Assembly: GCA_012932295.1 (NCBI GenBank)
Contig: JAAONU010000010.1
Coordinates: 19,056,712 to 19,120,711, forward strand
Reading direction: 5' to 3'
Source of the DNA: Cyclina sinensis
Lineage: Eukaryota > Mollusca > Bivalvia > Venerida > Veneridae
DNA: 64,000 nt
The translations under genes were made by a program, and so were the position numbers. The notes under the pieces were generated by a model. The model made no database searches and had not been told where the DNA came from. It saw nothing but the letters and a program-made list of their open reading frames with translations. Shown one piece after another: positions 25,199-37,900 of the stretch (within the stretch, counting starts at the first letter, position 1; every line of letters starts with the position of its first letter).

Positions 25199-26940
25199 TT
25201 CTGCTATATTCTACAAGCCAGACTGAAGCCCATAGATTTCTATATTGTACAACACAACCAGCTATAAAAATTCATATATTATTTAAAACAGGAAGCAAAA
25301 GCTTTCTCTTCACATTTCTACAAAACAGAGAAGAACAAAGTATTGTATTGAAACTGAAAGTATTTCAGTAGCTTCAACAGATTATTTATTAGCCGGATAC
25401 TTTTTGAAATAATCCACAGACATGCCTGTGCTTACATTTTATACTCATGATCAGGTAAGATGTTTTAATTATGGCTAAATCACTCTACATATGTAGCATT
25501 TTCTTGTGAATCTCTACCACACCGTTGTCATTGCATGATTAGTTAAAACAGCTCTAGACTATATACGTGATCAGTTACACAAACATAACCAAATACAAGC
25601 AAACTATGGAAGCTCTGGAGGTGCTGATTTTCACAAACAAATGCAGTAAAAATTTGAGATGTTCAGTTTAAGTACAATTAAAAACAAAACACACTGTGTA
25701 CCTTGCTGACAAAGATTTTATTACTTATGTATGGTGAATTTAAATGAACACAAGCATGTTATATTAGTTGTTTCACACTGACGAGAAACACAAACAAAAT
25801 AAATGTACATCAAAAATCCCTTCTGATCTACCAAAAGTCTAAAACATCATTATTAACTTTCTTTCGGTAGTCACTATTTGGCCACGACAGTATTCATTTA
25901 GTCTTATGATCTAAATACGAATATTTTTTGTCTTATTTAGAAAAAGAAATGGTTTGATTATTATATTGTCAATGATAATTTCGTTTTCGATTGTTTATCG
26001 ATTCGAATGTTTGAATGTTTTAAAGTGTCGCCAGTGTTATACGGTTCCTTTATTCGAATCTATCCTTTAATTTATTTGTATATATACGTCTTACCTCAGA
26101 TCCGTTTGCTAAGAACACTTTTTTCGATAATTCGATTAGTTAGTAACCAGTCTTTTCAATTCCGTTTCCGCCCCGCTTACTTCAAAAATCAAAACAAAAC
26201 ATCGCCAGTGTTTGCTTATGATAAAAAGCCCAAACTATATGCTTGTATATTTATACTTGCACAGACGACTGTCGTATTCACTGAGGAATAGATTATAGAA
26301 CTGTTGATATTTGTCTGGTTGTCCATTATCCTCTAATACCCACGTCCATAACTGCTGAACACGCTAACCGACAACACCAGCCTTTAAAAATCAGTGGGGA
26401 AATCAAACAAAAATACATCTAAATAGCATTAACATTAAAAGAGTAAAATCAAATAATTTTTTATATAAAATGGTCATTTTTTACCCAAAACAACTAGTTA
26501 TTAGATTAATGTTATTGGCAACTTTCTCTGAAATGCATGATATGTTATAAATTTATAATCAAATACTCTATCATGTTTTCCCGGATTACGAGAAGGATTC
26601 AAGAAAGAAGTGAATTCCTCTTATTGAAATACTAGACTTGAAAATGCACACTATGCAAAACTCAAGCCAATATTTGAACTAAAATATATTTATGTACTTA
26701 TAAAGAAGACTCCATACCAAGTATACCATTCTCATATACATTAGATTGATCAAAATTTCTTTGCGTATGATTCATAACTTCAAAGCAATCATGCACACAA
26801 TCTTCGCTTTTCAATTTACGTTGGTAGCCTTTCAATGTTAAATTAGGGGAAACATGATTGAGTCCTACTTTGAGCAGTTTGTAGTACGAGTAAATTTTCT
26901 TCAACAAAAACATTACGTGAAAATTTTATTTCTGTACTAG
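24461..26940. other. Intergenic stretch, no gene recognised
   Basis: Contains a (CT)n array at 25,138-25,200. One possible 5' exon lies at 25,422-25,455: after TAATCCACAG an ATG opens eleven codons, then a donor CAG|GTAAGA. No matching downstream exon was found, so no gene is called. Confidence 0.5.
25138..25200. repeat. (CT)n microsatellite
   Basis: A nearly pure CT run of about 60 bp. Confidence 0.95.
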
Positions 26941-26944
26941 GTAT

Positions 26945-27270
26945 GTTTGTTTAATCTTACAAAAGGATGAAGAAAATATAGCAAGTTCTTTGATGCATTT
27001 TAGCTCGTCGGTTTTGAAGAACATGTCGAGCTATTATGATCGCTGCGTCGTCGTCGTTGTCGTCGTCGTGCGAAAACCTTAATGTAACTTGAACATGACA
27101 AGAGGCAGTTGTAACACAACGGGCATCATCCTTAAAGCTTTTTTCTGTAGTTATGTTCCTTCTTAACTTACCTTTTTTGTCAAAATTGCACAAGAACCAT
27201 AACTATGGCCCCCATTGTCAACATGTAAAACAGACGAGCGTTGGCGCCGCTCTGCGGGCACTTGTTTATA
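26945..27270. repeat. Interspersed repeat with CGT/ACG triplet run
   Basis: A GC-richer block inside AT-rich DNA. It includes GTCGTCGTCGTTGTCGTCGT and a TAACTATGGCCCCCATTG segment. It looks like a dispersed non-coding repeat rather than a gene; the 78-codon minus-strand frame has no domain I recognise. Confidence 0.4.
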
Positions 27271-27483
27271 AATAGATATAAAGTCGATAATGACATAAAG
27301 ATTCATAACATTTTTATAACACAGCCCGATGTATCAAGCAGTAGCAAAATGAGAAAAATCCAACCCCACTTTTGATAATATAATTCAAAAATTGCAATCA
27401 ATAGTTTTTTGTTTGCAACTTCGGACGATACAAGCACAACAAAAAGAGGTAGAAGTCAACATCTAAATATCTTTTAGCTGTAG

Positions 27484-27493
27484 ATGTGTGTGT

Positions 27494-27534
<41 letters not shown>
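27484..27534. repeat. (TG)n microsatellite
   Basis: About 25 TG units with one interruption. Confidence 0.95.
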
Positions 27535-27537
<3 letters not shown>

Positions 27538-27904
27538 CTATGCTAGCATTATATGTCTTTTAAAATTTGTCCTTTGTAACAACAGCCAAATGCAGCACGT
27601 TCAGTGAATAAAATGTTGTCATAATACAATAGAACTTAGTCAAAGGATTTGAACCAACATTTGAATTTTCACGAAATGCAAAGTCAAAACAAATGATTAT
27701 CACCATACTGCGAAATGCTAAAAGATTTTACATCACGGGGACCCGCACCTGATGCTGATTACCCAGTTAAAATGTGTCTATACCTGTAAGTATTACTGGG
27801 TATTTCTTAGCATTTTCGTTTTGTGGATGGCATTAAAATGTAATATACTTTTTTGAATTTCTAAACCAAGTTAGCTTCCGTCCTCCTCTTTAACGATATG
27901 ATTT

Positions 27905-27992
27905 TAAGCATCGACGACACTTCTATTAAACACCACCAAATCAACGTTTAAGCATCGACGACACTTCTATTAAACACCACCAAATCAACGTT
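27905..27992. repeat. 44-bp perfect tandem duplication
   Basis: AAGCATCGACGACACTTCTA and the following 24 bases occur twice without a visible mismatch. Confidence 0.9.
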
Positions 27993-28569
27993 GTCGGGAA
28001 CAAATCAAATTTGTCTATGGTTTGTGCGGCGCTGTAATTTGACAAAGCTGTTTGACTGGATAAAATGGAAATGTGGTTCTAATAATCATTTATGCTCCAA
28101 TACAATGTGTATATATTGAACATAAGGTATAAGTGTGTCGGGCATTGCTTGACTATTTATATCGTTTTAAAATAAGAAACTATGCAAGATTGTAAATTCA
28201 ACAAGCCATGGTGACTTGTATGATCTCCGTCCTACACAGTGAAAAATTAGATGAAAATATAGCATAAACTCAATTAAAGATCACTTAAAAATAGGACACC
28301 ACATATAATTAACAGAAATGAGAATCCGGAGGGTTACCGCTTTGGAACGGTCAGTGGCAAAACATTTGTCACAGAGGGGTTTCAGTAAGGTTCAAGGGTG
28401 CACAAACCTCACTCTTGCACCAACAGTTTATCCCAAGAACAAACAAGAACAGGTTGTCCTGGTAAATTTATTCCAACCAGCCACCAACTCGACAATGTTG
28501 TATGCAAAACCACACAAACAGATAAATCATTAAAAGCTAATGGCACTGCAGAGTGAAAAGGTAAGTACT

Positions 28570-29180
28570 CAATAACCGAACTGCAGCTGTATTTTTCACT
28601 CAGATCTGGGTTTTGGCGAGAAAAAAACTGGCAAAACGTTTCTTTTCTTAACCTGTGGTACCAATACCCCATTTTTCAAATGTTGTCGTTGTTTTGTATC
28701 GGTTTTAGTTGTAACAAAACCATTTTCCATAGAAAGATTTAGATCAAGAAAATTTGCCTGCTTTTCTGAAGTGTTTGCTTTATTAAGCTTGAGTTCATTT
28801 GGATATATTTTGTTGATCAGAGATAGAAAATGGTCATTATCTGTATTTAACAAATTGTTAAAATACCTCGTGATGTTGTTAAAGCTGTAAAAAGAATTTT
28901 TATGTTTACTAGACAGAGATAACATAAAGTCTCTTTCATAGCAGTATAAAACACATCAGCATCAAGGGGTGCACAATTAGTACCCATACGGATGCCCACT
29001 ATATTTTATAAACGCAAGTTCCAAATCTTACAAATATTATCTAGTAAGAAAGAGAGCTACCCGAGTATGTCTTGACAAGTAAGTAAAGTGTAATTATCAT
29101 AGGGATCGTGTGTAAAATGATGCTCTAAGTTCATTACAAAAGATATAGCTTTGATTTTCTCTAGCAAACGATTTTTTTAT
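28570..29180 (-). pseudogene. Reverse-transcriptase remnant (copy 1)
   Basis: On the minus strand, conceptual pieces in order (from high to low coordinates) are SFLLDNICKIW, GIRMGTNCAPLDADVF (the PMGTNCAPL-type RT motif), then RYFNNLL in place of the YxDD catalytic box, then FLDLNLSMENG. A frame-shifted tail with GYWYHRLRK follows (28,570-28,672). At least one in-frame stop and one frameshift are present and both catalytic aspartates are gone, so it is dead. The motif set resembles RT of Penelope-like or related non-LTR elements of invertebrates; the exact clade is uncertain. Confidence 0.7.
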
Positions 29181-29439
29181 TTTTTTTCAAATGACAATTG
29201 TTGACGCCTCCCTCATAAATATTTTGACGCCTATCTGCGCAGATGGTCAGATTCTACCAATATTGACAGTTGATTGCAATGGCGTGTATTCGCCTAGTTA
29301 TCAGTCTAAATGATATTCAAAGTGTATCTTATCGTAGTAAAGGGTGAACTAACGTTACATGAATTAAAAATGGACTGATTTGTTTTTTCGCGGGTGACAA
29401 TACCCAAAAGAGAACGACACTTAAAAACTACTGAAGGTG

Positions 29440-30290
29440 TGCTGAGGGAATCTGTCCAACTTTTGTTGCAACGCTACAAAGAGCACACGTAACGGTCTGG
29501 GTAGAGGATCACATCACATTTTCCAAGAATGCCTTACCCATGTTCAATAGGTGAGAAGTCCGGGCTCATTGCTGGCCATGGTAAAGTATGGATTTGCTGC
29601 TCTTCCATGAACTCTGCCCTAGCGTTATCATCTTGGAAGATGAATGCTTGGTCATGACGGACAACATGTGAATCCAACATGTAGCTGTTTTGCGGCAATC
29701 ATAGTGATACCACCCCAAACCATAACAGATCCAACCCCATATCGGTCGTGGGCAACCCTAGCAGCGTCTGTAAATCGGTCACCTGGTCGACACCAAACTC
29801 TTCTCTACCATCACGAAAGTCTAGGTTGAATCGAATCTCGATTCGTCACTGAACATCACATGTGACCACTGGTTAATATTCCACCGACGTCGCTGTCGAC
29901 ACCACGCCAAACGTTCATGACGATACCTTCCTGACAACGGCAAGACCAATTGAGGGTACCTAGCATTAAGACCGTCAGAGTGAAGGCGATTTCTGATTGC
30001 CTGTCTCTAGACAATGACCCCTCTGGCCTTTCGAAATCGTTGTTGAAGGTCTGTGGCCGTCAGTTCTGAATTACGGAGAGCTTGATTAACAACATAGCGA
30101 TCGTCTCGGACGTCAGTACATCTTAGATCTCCACTTCTTTGGATATCATTCATGTCACCAGTTGCTTGATAGCGTGACTACAATTGACAGACAACGGACT
30201 GTGAAAAATTCAGGTCAGCTGTACTTTCGGTCTATAGCGTACTAATGGCCCGCCAACGTTGATGTTCCGTTTGACGTTTCATAATTCCAA
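29440..30290 (-). pseudogene. Tc1-like transposase relic
   Basis: The minus-strand conceptual translation shows Tc1/mariner landmarks. They are an N-terminal helix-turn-helix-like part (RYQATGDMNDIQRSG), WSHVMFSDESRFD (first/second catalytic-region Asp), a QDDNAR block, and LPWPAMSPDFSPIEHGW with the catalytic Glu in PIEH. Several in-frame stops and frameshifts interrupt it. I could not delimit terminal inverted repeats. An inactive relic that once catalysed cut-and-paste transposition. Confidence 0.8.
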
Positions 30291-30559
30291 ATTTGATTGT
30301 AATTTTGTGTTTAACATCTATACAACATAATATTCTAAATCTTTTCCCAACTAAAGTCAAAACTACCATGATTTTGGTCAATGATTCATGTGCTACCCCT
30401 CGTGTCTCAAAGTTGCCCGTCAGCACAAATTTGAACAATATTTCTAAAGTGATCACGCTATCTTGAAATGAACGGCCATTATAAATTATACATACTGATT
30501 GACTCTAAATAGTAAGTTTCTATACCATAACGAAGAACCTAATATACGCTACGTTTTGT

Positions 30560-32580
30560 GAACAGTATATACTAAATGAATAAGAATCTAGCATAATTAT
30601 ATGTAAGTCCATCTAGTCTGGACATTTCTAACACTGAACTGCATTCAGCAAAAGATTGCGGGCAGAGGAAAAAAAATCGTTTTTACGTTTTTTCAAATAA
30701 TGACTGTTTCTGCATTTTTTGAGATATTTTGTTCATCTTTATATCAGCTTGTAGGTCGTAATCTATGCATAATGACTAACTTAAATAAATATATGTCTGT
30801 TCCTCTGTTCAGCACAGCTTGCACACAACTGATCAAAATATCGCGGTAAGCTTATTTGTCAATTCATTCATATTTTCCGTTATACATTCAGGAGAACATT
30901 ATACATTTATTTGAAGATTTTACATATGTTCATTTATTCATTCATGTTTCTATTCATGTGAGTATGAGAATTAATTGGTTCTGAAATTTTTATAACTACC
31001 CTATCAATGTTCTCCTCTTATACGCTGGTATGAGACACTGTAATACTCATTTCATGAGCAATATTCAATGAGGGGTGTCTAAAAGAACATTTAGAATTTC
31101 CACAGTTTTATTTTATTTTGATTTTTTATTTATCCATCACACGGCTGTCAAGCAAACATGTTAAAATGTTTACATTTCCCTCAAAGACATGTGAAATGTC
31201 TTTTAGACATCAAATTGTATTGCAAAGAAAGCTATAGGACGAAGAAAACTAGACGTTAAAAAAATGCAACAAAATTTACTGCATGTTGTAGGACTGTCAC
31301 TATGTATCATACTGGATGGAGTGAAACTGAGTGCGGTTCGAAGATACACTTTTAAATGAAGTATGGTTTTGATTAAAAATATTGTGCATAATATATTTTC
31401 AGGTCGATTTCATTTGAGTTTACTGCTGTTAGTTTGCTCGTTTTAATTTCATCTTCAACTGATAACATACTTTTTTCTGCATTCTTAAAGATGACACCTG
31501 TGATCAAAAGGGTTTATTTTTTCTTGTTTAAAAGATTCGTAAAAAGTATTTAAATAAAAAGAGACAAACTGAAAATTCAAAAATGTTTAATTAAGTAGTA
31601 AATTCATTTGTATCTAACAAAATGTTAACTAAGTGACAAAGAGAGACAGCATTCGTTTTTCATTTGTCTTTGGGAAAATACAGCTTGGTAAAAACCCTTG
31701 ATAAGAATTAATTGTATTTCTTAACCTGGAATCATCACTTTCTGATTTCCTGTAGATCTGTCATGCATTGTGTATCTTGTGCTTTATAAATTATAAATGA
31801 GTGTATGTCATATCATTGACCTGACATGAAATTACGCTCTCGAACTGAGATATAGTCAAATGGTCGGGAATGAAATTTGGGCTGATATGAAAAAAGCCAC
31901 TCTATTTACGTTAAACAACAACTTTTATAAAGAGTCTTTTTTCGATGAACAAAGATCATGTTTTGAAAATCCGATTAATAAAACTTCAACGTACCTTTCC
32001 AATTCACTCGGTTGTTAACTAATATATGTCTCGCCATAAGTTTTGCGTTATACAGTAAACATGTGCAAAATTGCGGGTAGAGAGATGATATTGTTAGTTA
32101 ATTTGAGTTTTAAGCCAACCATATAGATCAGATGTAAACACCAATAAATAAACAGTATGTGCCAATATGCCTAATATTGAGGGTTTCTTATATTCCAAAC
32201 ACGTCCATGTTAAAACAGCAAAACGGCTGCTTTTCTGTTTATCTGAATTTACTAGAATATGCTTTAAACATATTTTGTGGCTATTTTTTTCATTATGGTA
32301 CTTAAGCTATTTCCTTCAGTACTTGGTTTAATCAGATGTTTACTTAGTATCTTAACGTCATTCAAATCATCGCATGGCATGCATCGAAGACAAAGCAGTG
32401 GTTAGAACGAATTGAAATATTATTTTTAACCTTGGCAGTTTGGGGCTGTGTGTTATATACAAACGTTATTATGTATACACTATGATAGTACTTTTTGTTT
32501 GTTTGCTAATTATCATGGTTTTGCTGCCGAAACTGACCAAGTCTGATTGTTTCTAATCAATTATTCTGTATAGAACAGAA
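30560..32580. other. No feature recognised
   Basis: AT-rich unique-looking sequence, with only short chance frames on both strands. Confidence 0.6.
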
Positions 32581-32852
32581 CAACTCTAGCAGAATAACAG
32601 AATGACAAAACAACTCTAGCAGACTAGCAGTCTAGCAGACTAACTTCAGCAGACTAGCAGACTAACTTCAGCAGACTAGCAGACTAACTTCAGCAGACTA
32701 GCAGACTAACTTCAGCAGACTAGCAGACTAACAGACTTGTGTCTAAGATGTTTTCAGTCATTCTAATTTTCATTTTACTATGTTGTAAAACATGCATAAA
32801 ATCGACTAGTCTGCTAGTCTGCTGAAGTTAGTCTACTAGTCTGCTAACTTCA
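32580..32852. repeat. 22-bp tandem repeat with inverted partner
   Basis: CAGCAGACTAGCAGACTAAC-type units repeat about five times (32,620-32,735). After about 70 bp the same unit appears inverted about twice (32,804-32,852, CTAGTCTGCTAGTCTGCTGA). Together they can form a long hairpin. Confidence 0.88.
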
Positions 32853-33690
32853 CACCGTGAGCATGATCCCGCCAATAACGAATAGGAAATAAAACCTGCC
32901 ATATACTTTAAGCGGAACAGGTTACAGATTATGTTGTGAAATCACAGATGATGCGACATGTATCTCTCAAAATTTCCACTTGTAGTGGAACAAAAAGATA
33001 TACAGCTGGTAAAAATAAGAAACCTTGTTAATGATGAAGCTATATACATGTGTGTATACAGAGTCTGTACATGATAAAACATGTATAAAAAAGTTTAAGC
33101 TTTAGCGGTTATTATTACATCGTCTATTTCTTTTTGTCAACTTCAGAGTGAATTTCAAGAATTGGTGATGCATAATTAATTACAAATAGTAGTCGCGTAT
33201 TAATAGAAATAATAAGTTTATTGTATCCTATGTGAGTCTTACAGGCAGTTACATTTTGATACACAAACTTGAAAAAATGCTTGTACAATTTTTAACTTAA
33301 AAAAACCATGAATTAATCAGTCCAAAATAACATTTACGTCAACGATGCATTGTTGAAATGAGTATGAGAAATGTTTAACATACAAATTACAAATATTAGA
33401 TGCATCATTCAGACATACTCGCTGATTATAATTATCATTGTTGAAATCGGAAGAAAAGAAAATGCTTTTGCCCTTCTGATGTTGCGAATTTAGTAACTAT
33501 CTAAAAGACACAGCATAGCGCTTCAACAAAAAACAATTGTGAAATATTAGGGTACCAAGTGAAATCTAGATCTTTATCAATACATTTTAATTTTTGGGTT
33601 TGGTTAGGCATTCGGCAGTAAGAGATCTGTTTCCTTTGATGATGCTCTTGATTTTGGTTAAGTTTTCGCTTTAGTTATGATTTTCTTCTT
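32853..33690. other. No feature recognised
   Basis: AT-rich sequence without a supportable gene. A short ATC/ATT microsatellite lies at the right edge (about 33,700-33,760). Confidence 0.55.
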
Positions 33691-33754
33691 CTTCCTGTAT
33701 TATTATCATCATCATCATTCACATCATCATTATTATTTTTTTATTATTATTATT

Positions 33755-34560
33755 ATTCAGATGTTTTATTTCGAAAGCTATGATATGGTCACTGCCTTTG
33801 AAAGATTTCAATTGACAGTAAAAGCGAAAACCTATATCGCTTATAATGAACACAGAACATTTTTCACAGATGGTTCTTATAATATCGAGTCACCCTCTTT
33901 CTTACTAGATAATATTTATGTTAGATTTGGAACTTTTATTAATAAACAGGTAGTGGGCATCCCAATGGAAACTTTCGTGCAACCCGTGTCCTTGATCTGT
34001 TTTATACCGCTATTAATGAGACTTATTGTTACTTCTTTCTAGTGAACATCAAGATGACATTTTTACAGCCTTTAACAACAGCTAGAGGTATCTTGACAAT
34101 TTGTTAGATATATATGACAACCATTTTTTATGTCTGGTCAATAAAGTATATCCAGATGAACTTCAGATTAATAAAGTAAACACTTTAGGAAAGCAAACAA
34201 ACTTTCTTGATCTAAATCTTTCTTCTGAAAATGGTGTTGTAACTACTACAATATACGATAAAAGATTAATATTGTTTATTGCCCATTTTAGATGGTGATG
34301 TCCCCGTGCTACATCTTATTGTGTATATATTTTACAGCTTGTTCGCTATGCTAGAGCTTGTGACAATGTTAGAGATTTCAACGAACGTAATATTTTCAAA
34401 ACAGAAAAAAAAACTATCGGTACTACAAATCAAGAAACACGTTTTGCAAGTTTTAACGCCGATACCCAAATCTAAGTCAAAAATACAGTTGCAGTTTAAA
34501 ATTACTACTGTAACAAAGCATTTCTCAGCCAGTGTGTTATGTAGATTTGATTTGTAAATT
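33755..34560 (+). pseudogene. Reverse-transcriptase remnant (copy 2)
   Basis: Plus-strand pieces, in order, are SFLLDNIYVRFG, VVGIPM followed by a degraded TNCAPLLADLFY block, RYLDNLL where YLDD is expected, CLVNKVYPDELQINK, FLDLNLSSENG and IYDKR. A TAG lies just before RYLDN and frame changes occur at about 34,000-34,100 and 34,280. The same RT family as 28,570-29,180 but in the opposite orientation. One catalytic Asp reads Asn, so it is inactive. Confidence 0.72.
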
Positions 34561-35264
34561 TAAAAAAAATCAATATTCATTTCTCCACGTTATTTGTAAA
34601 GACCATCTGTTAATTCAAAAAGATTATGAAAGCTTTTAGGGAAAAGAACGTAGAAACTCCATCAGTCTCTTGTATTCCTGCCATCGTGTTCTTGCTGATT
34701 TTACACAAAGTGCTCTGGTCTCAATATGGTCATCGAGCGCCTACCTTTTTCACTCTAGAATGTCATCAGCTTTTATGTTATTACAGGAAGTAAACTTTTC
34801 ACATGCAGAAAAATATGCCATTTCTATAATATATATTGTTGTGATAGTTAATCTTGAACTTTACTTTTAATATATATAAATTCAGAGTAAACAAGTTTGC
34901 AATATTTTTGACACGAAGTTTCCTCAAAATAAAAATAAAAAAAAGATAAGAAAAGAAAACAACAATAACAAACAACAACTAAAGATAACAAGGTTTTCTC
35001 ATATACATAGACATACTTGTTAACAAAGTAGGTTAGAAATAAAGAGCAATATTGACCTTATGTTTCTGAATATGACCAGTTAATTTGTATTCCTAAAGGT
35101 TAATTTTCAAAACATGTAAAAATTGTAATGAAAGTTCTTTTCCAATGAAATGATAGGTTCAGAATATGGAACAATAGTTTGCAATCCGGAATATACTTAA
35201 ATTGGTGGCTCCTTCAGAAAATGTTCACCATTTAATATTACATTTTGTATATTTGTAACTGAAA
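34561..35264. other. No feature recognised
   Basis: AT-rich, with an A-rich run at about 34,925-34,985. Short frames only. Confidence 0.55.
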
Positions 35265-35622
35265 TGATGTCAGTCGGAGTGTTCTGTGACTAGTAATATG
35301 TCAGTCGGAATGTGCTGTGACTAAAAAGATATAAGTCGGAATGTGCTGTGACTATAACAGATACAAGTCGGGATGTTCTGTAACTGACAAATTGTCAGTC
35401 CGTGTTCTTTGACTAAATAGATGTCAGTCGGAGTGATCTTTAACTGAATAGTTATCAGTTGGAGTGTTCTATAGCTAATATGACATCAGTGGGAATGTTC
35501 TGTTACTGATAAGTTGTCAGTCGGAGTGTTCTGTGACTGATAAGGTGTCAGGTAGTGTTCTTTAGCTGATAAGATGTCAGTCAGAGTGTTCTCTGACTGA
35601 CTTATTTATGTCAATCGGAGTG
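35265..35622. repeat. Degenerate minisatellite of about 33 bp, roughly 11 units
   Basis: The core GTCAGTCGGAGTGTTCTGTG recurs with spacer GACTGATAAGAT-like sequence. Units differ by several substitutions and small indels, so the array is old. Confidence 0.9.
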
Positions 35623-36255
35623 TTTACTACGACATGCTAAATGTTCACTATTAGAGGGAAACCGACCTGTTTAATTGATTTTACTTCTAAAACCTTAAAA
35701 TAGGGACGTATTCTATTTTGTGTGGCATTAACATATAGCATCATTTTATATTTCAAGGGATTTTGTTATTCAGTGTTGATACTTTTCCAAGGGAAACCTA
35801 CTGCGGACTCGTCTTTTTACCTTAGACAGAAAGAACTTTGCACTGAAATCTTATAATGATAGAATATTTCTTTTAATCATTCGGAATAGAAATAATATGC
35901 TACCTTGAAAAATATTGTAGTAGTGTTGTGTGTATTGTTTTATTCTTCCACAGCACGTAGGCAGTCCACTTGGAATATCTGACCTTTGACATTGACTTAA
36001 AATTGATAATGTCACTAAAAATATGAATGATTTCTAAGTCAGACGGTACCTGGAATGGATATTCAATGCGTGGTTATCATTTACCTGACAGATTACATTA
36101 AAAATTTACAAATCTTCTCTAAAACATCAATAGTTTTATATTTTTGATGATACATGAACTGAAAGCAAATAAGTTACGGTCTCTTCTGTAGTCTAACCGT
36201 AAGCAGATATCCCTAATTTATTGGTTTTTCTTTTCTTACTTCTGTGAAAACAACC
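35623..36255. other. No gene seen; possible sushi-exon scrap
   Basis: About 36,037-36,060 reads SDGTWNGYS in one frame, like the DGTWSGN motif of the sushi exons, but no flanking cysteines or splice sites are there. Nothing else is recognised. Confidence 0.4.
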
Positions 36256-36261
36256 GATAAG

Positions 36262-37012
36262 TATGGAAAGCCGCAGTACACCCCCGTCGGTGTTATTATT
36301 TTCCCTATATATAATACATGAAAAATATCTTCGTCGTTTTTATCAACATCGACGGTGTTTTTATTCAAAGTTGACGAAACTATTTATAACAACTTCGTCA
36401 GTACATAAACACTTTCGACAAAAAAACGACGTAATTATTTTCAGCGTCTCTACTATACACGGTGTTTTTATTCAAAGTTGACGAAACTATCTAAAACAAC
36501 TTCGTCAGTACATAAAAACACTTTCGACACAAAACACCGTAATTATTTTCAGCGTCTCTACAATAATATCTTCGTCGTATGAAAAAGTAGACGACGCTAG
36601 TATAACATCTTCGATTAACAACTTCGGTCAAAACAACGACGATCTTATTATTTAAGTTCGGTGACGTTTTTATTATCAACTTCGATCATCTACTCGACGA
36701 CGTAATTATTAACAACTTCGTTCTTAAAATCGGCGTTAAAAACGACGACACTATTTTACATCGCATTCGAAGATATAGCCTAGCTTTACTTCGAAGACGA
36801 TTTTATTTAAAATCGGCAGCCTAAAAACGACGACACTATTTTACATCTAATTCGAAGATAAATTCTAGCTCTACTTCAACGACGATTTTATTAACATCAT
36901 CGGTAGTAAATTTCGAGCCGATCCTAACGAGTGACAGTGACGACGAGATTTCATTGAAACGAACGTGATTTGAAACTGTTTTATTGAGGAGAAAAGTAGC
37001 TTTACACCGTTC
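36262..37012 (+). repeat. Left terminal inverted repeat (about 0.75 kb)
   Basis: The outer roughly 200 bp are almost identical to the right arm. The inner part is more diverged with indels but stays recognisable to about 37,012 (TTTACACCG). It is rich in CG-containing words (ACTTCG, GACGAC, CGTCGT) in otherwise CG-poor DNA. It contains a 107-bp internal tandem duplication (copies start 36,353 and 36,460) that the right arm lacks. Confidence 0.85.
36305..36317 (+). promoter_or_regulatory. TATA-like box in left inverted repeat
   Basis: CTATATATAATAC lies in the outer part of the arm, about 0.7 kb before the first donor site of the BTB gene leader. The right arm has a similar CTATATAATAC in mirrored position. 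Promoter function is an inference. Confidence 0.35.
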
Positions 37013-37031
37013 AAATATGGCTCCAAAAAGG
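36975..37031 (+). other. Leader exon 1 of the BTB gene (3' part)
   Basis: The inner edge of the left repeat runs into TTCAAATATGGCTCCAAAAA followed by a strong donor, GG|GTAAGT (37,032). The ATG at 37,017 opens a short upstream frame (MAPKR) that continues in phase 0 into the next leader exon. The transcription start is not defined. Confidence 0.5.
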
Positions 37032-37900
37032 GTAAGTAAAGTGGCGAGAGTTCATGTTGAAAAAATGGCTTTGTATTGATAAATGTCCCGCTGTTGGGCT
37101 ACCTCTTTAGCGACATGGTTAGTGCTGTTTCTGGACGTTTCGGCTTTGGGGTCTTTTCGCCAGGATGCCTAGTTTAAAGTCTTCAGCACACAGGTCGGAC
37201 GGGTTTTATCATCAATTTACAAATTACAACAGAAATCTTAAATTCATAAGTGTAATATTTTTAATGCTGCCTAATCACAGATTATTTGAAGAAGTTAAAT
37301 TTGGGGGTTCCTGATAAAAATGATATTTAGATAATTAGTATGTTATTCGTATATCTTTCAAGATATGACCAGTGCGAGTTTCGAATTGTTAATGGTCAGT
37401 TTTCTTCATAATAGGTACTGTTGGAAGGTAAGTGGACTGTCTGTGTAGGTATTAGTTAATACAGCTATATTGCTTATATTTGTCTGCTTCTACAGAACTT
37501 CTAGTGACAGTTGAAGTAAATATAACCTGATGAATGAATTTGCGGCTTAAATGTGACTTGCTCTATGTGAAACCGGTGCATGGGTTGAACACCTGTAGCT
37601 GTCATTTAAGAGGGTGTAAATTTCAAGAGGATGTAGTAAAAATCTAACTGGTTGTCTCCCTATTTAATGATGTCCTCAGGGTTACTCAGTTTATGTTGTT
37701 CTTGAAATTGAGTGGTTTATACCTGTTGACTTGGACGTGAATTGGGTACGACTTCTCGAAAAGTGGCAAATTAGCCTTGGACTGAGCCATTTTTTAGTGT
37801 GGGCGGCTTAATAAACATGTAATTTCTCTGATTGCATTTCACAGGAACATGTAACAATGGTAAACCATTCATGCTGAATACTATGTTTTGTTTCTTTCAG

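Noticed and set aside
25422..25455. Possible 5' coding exon MPVLTFYTHDQ with donor
   Set aside because: No downstream exon, domain or promoter support.
36037..36060. Sushi-like scrap DGTWNG
   Set aside because: Only about nine residues match, with no cysteines or splice sites.
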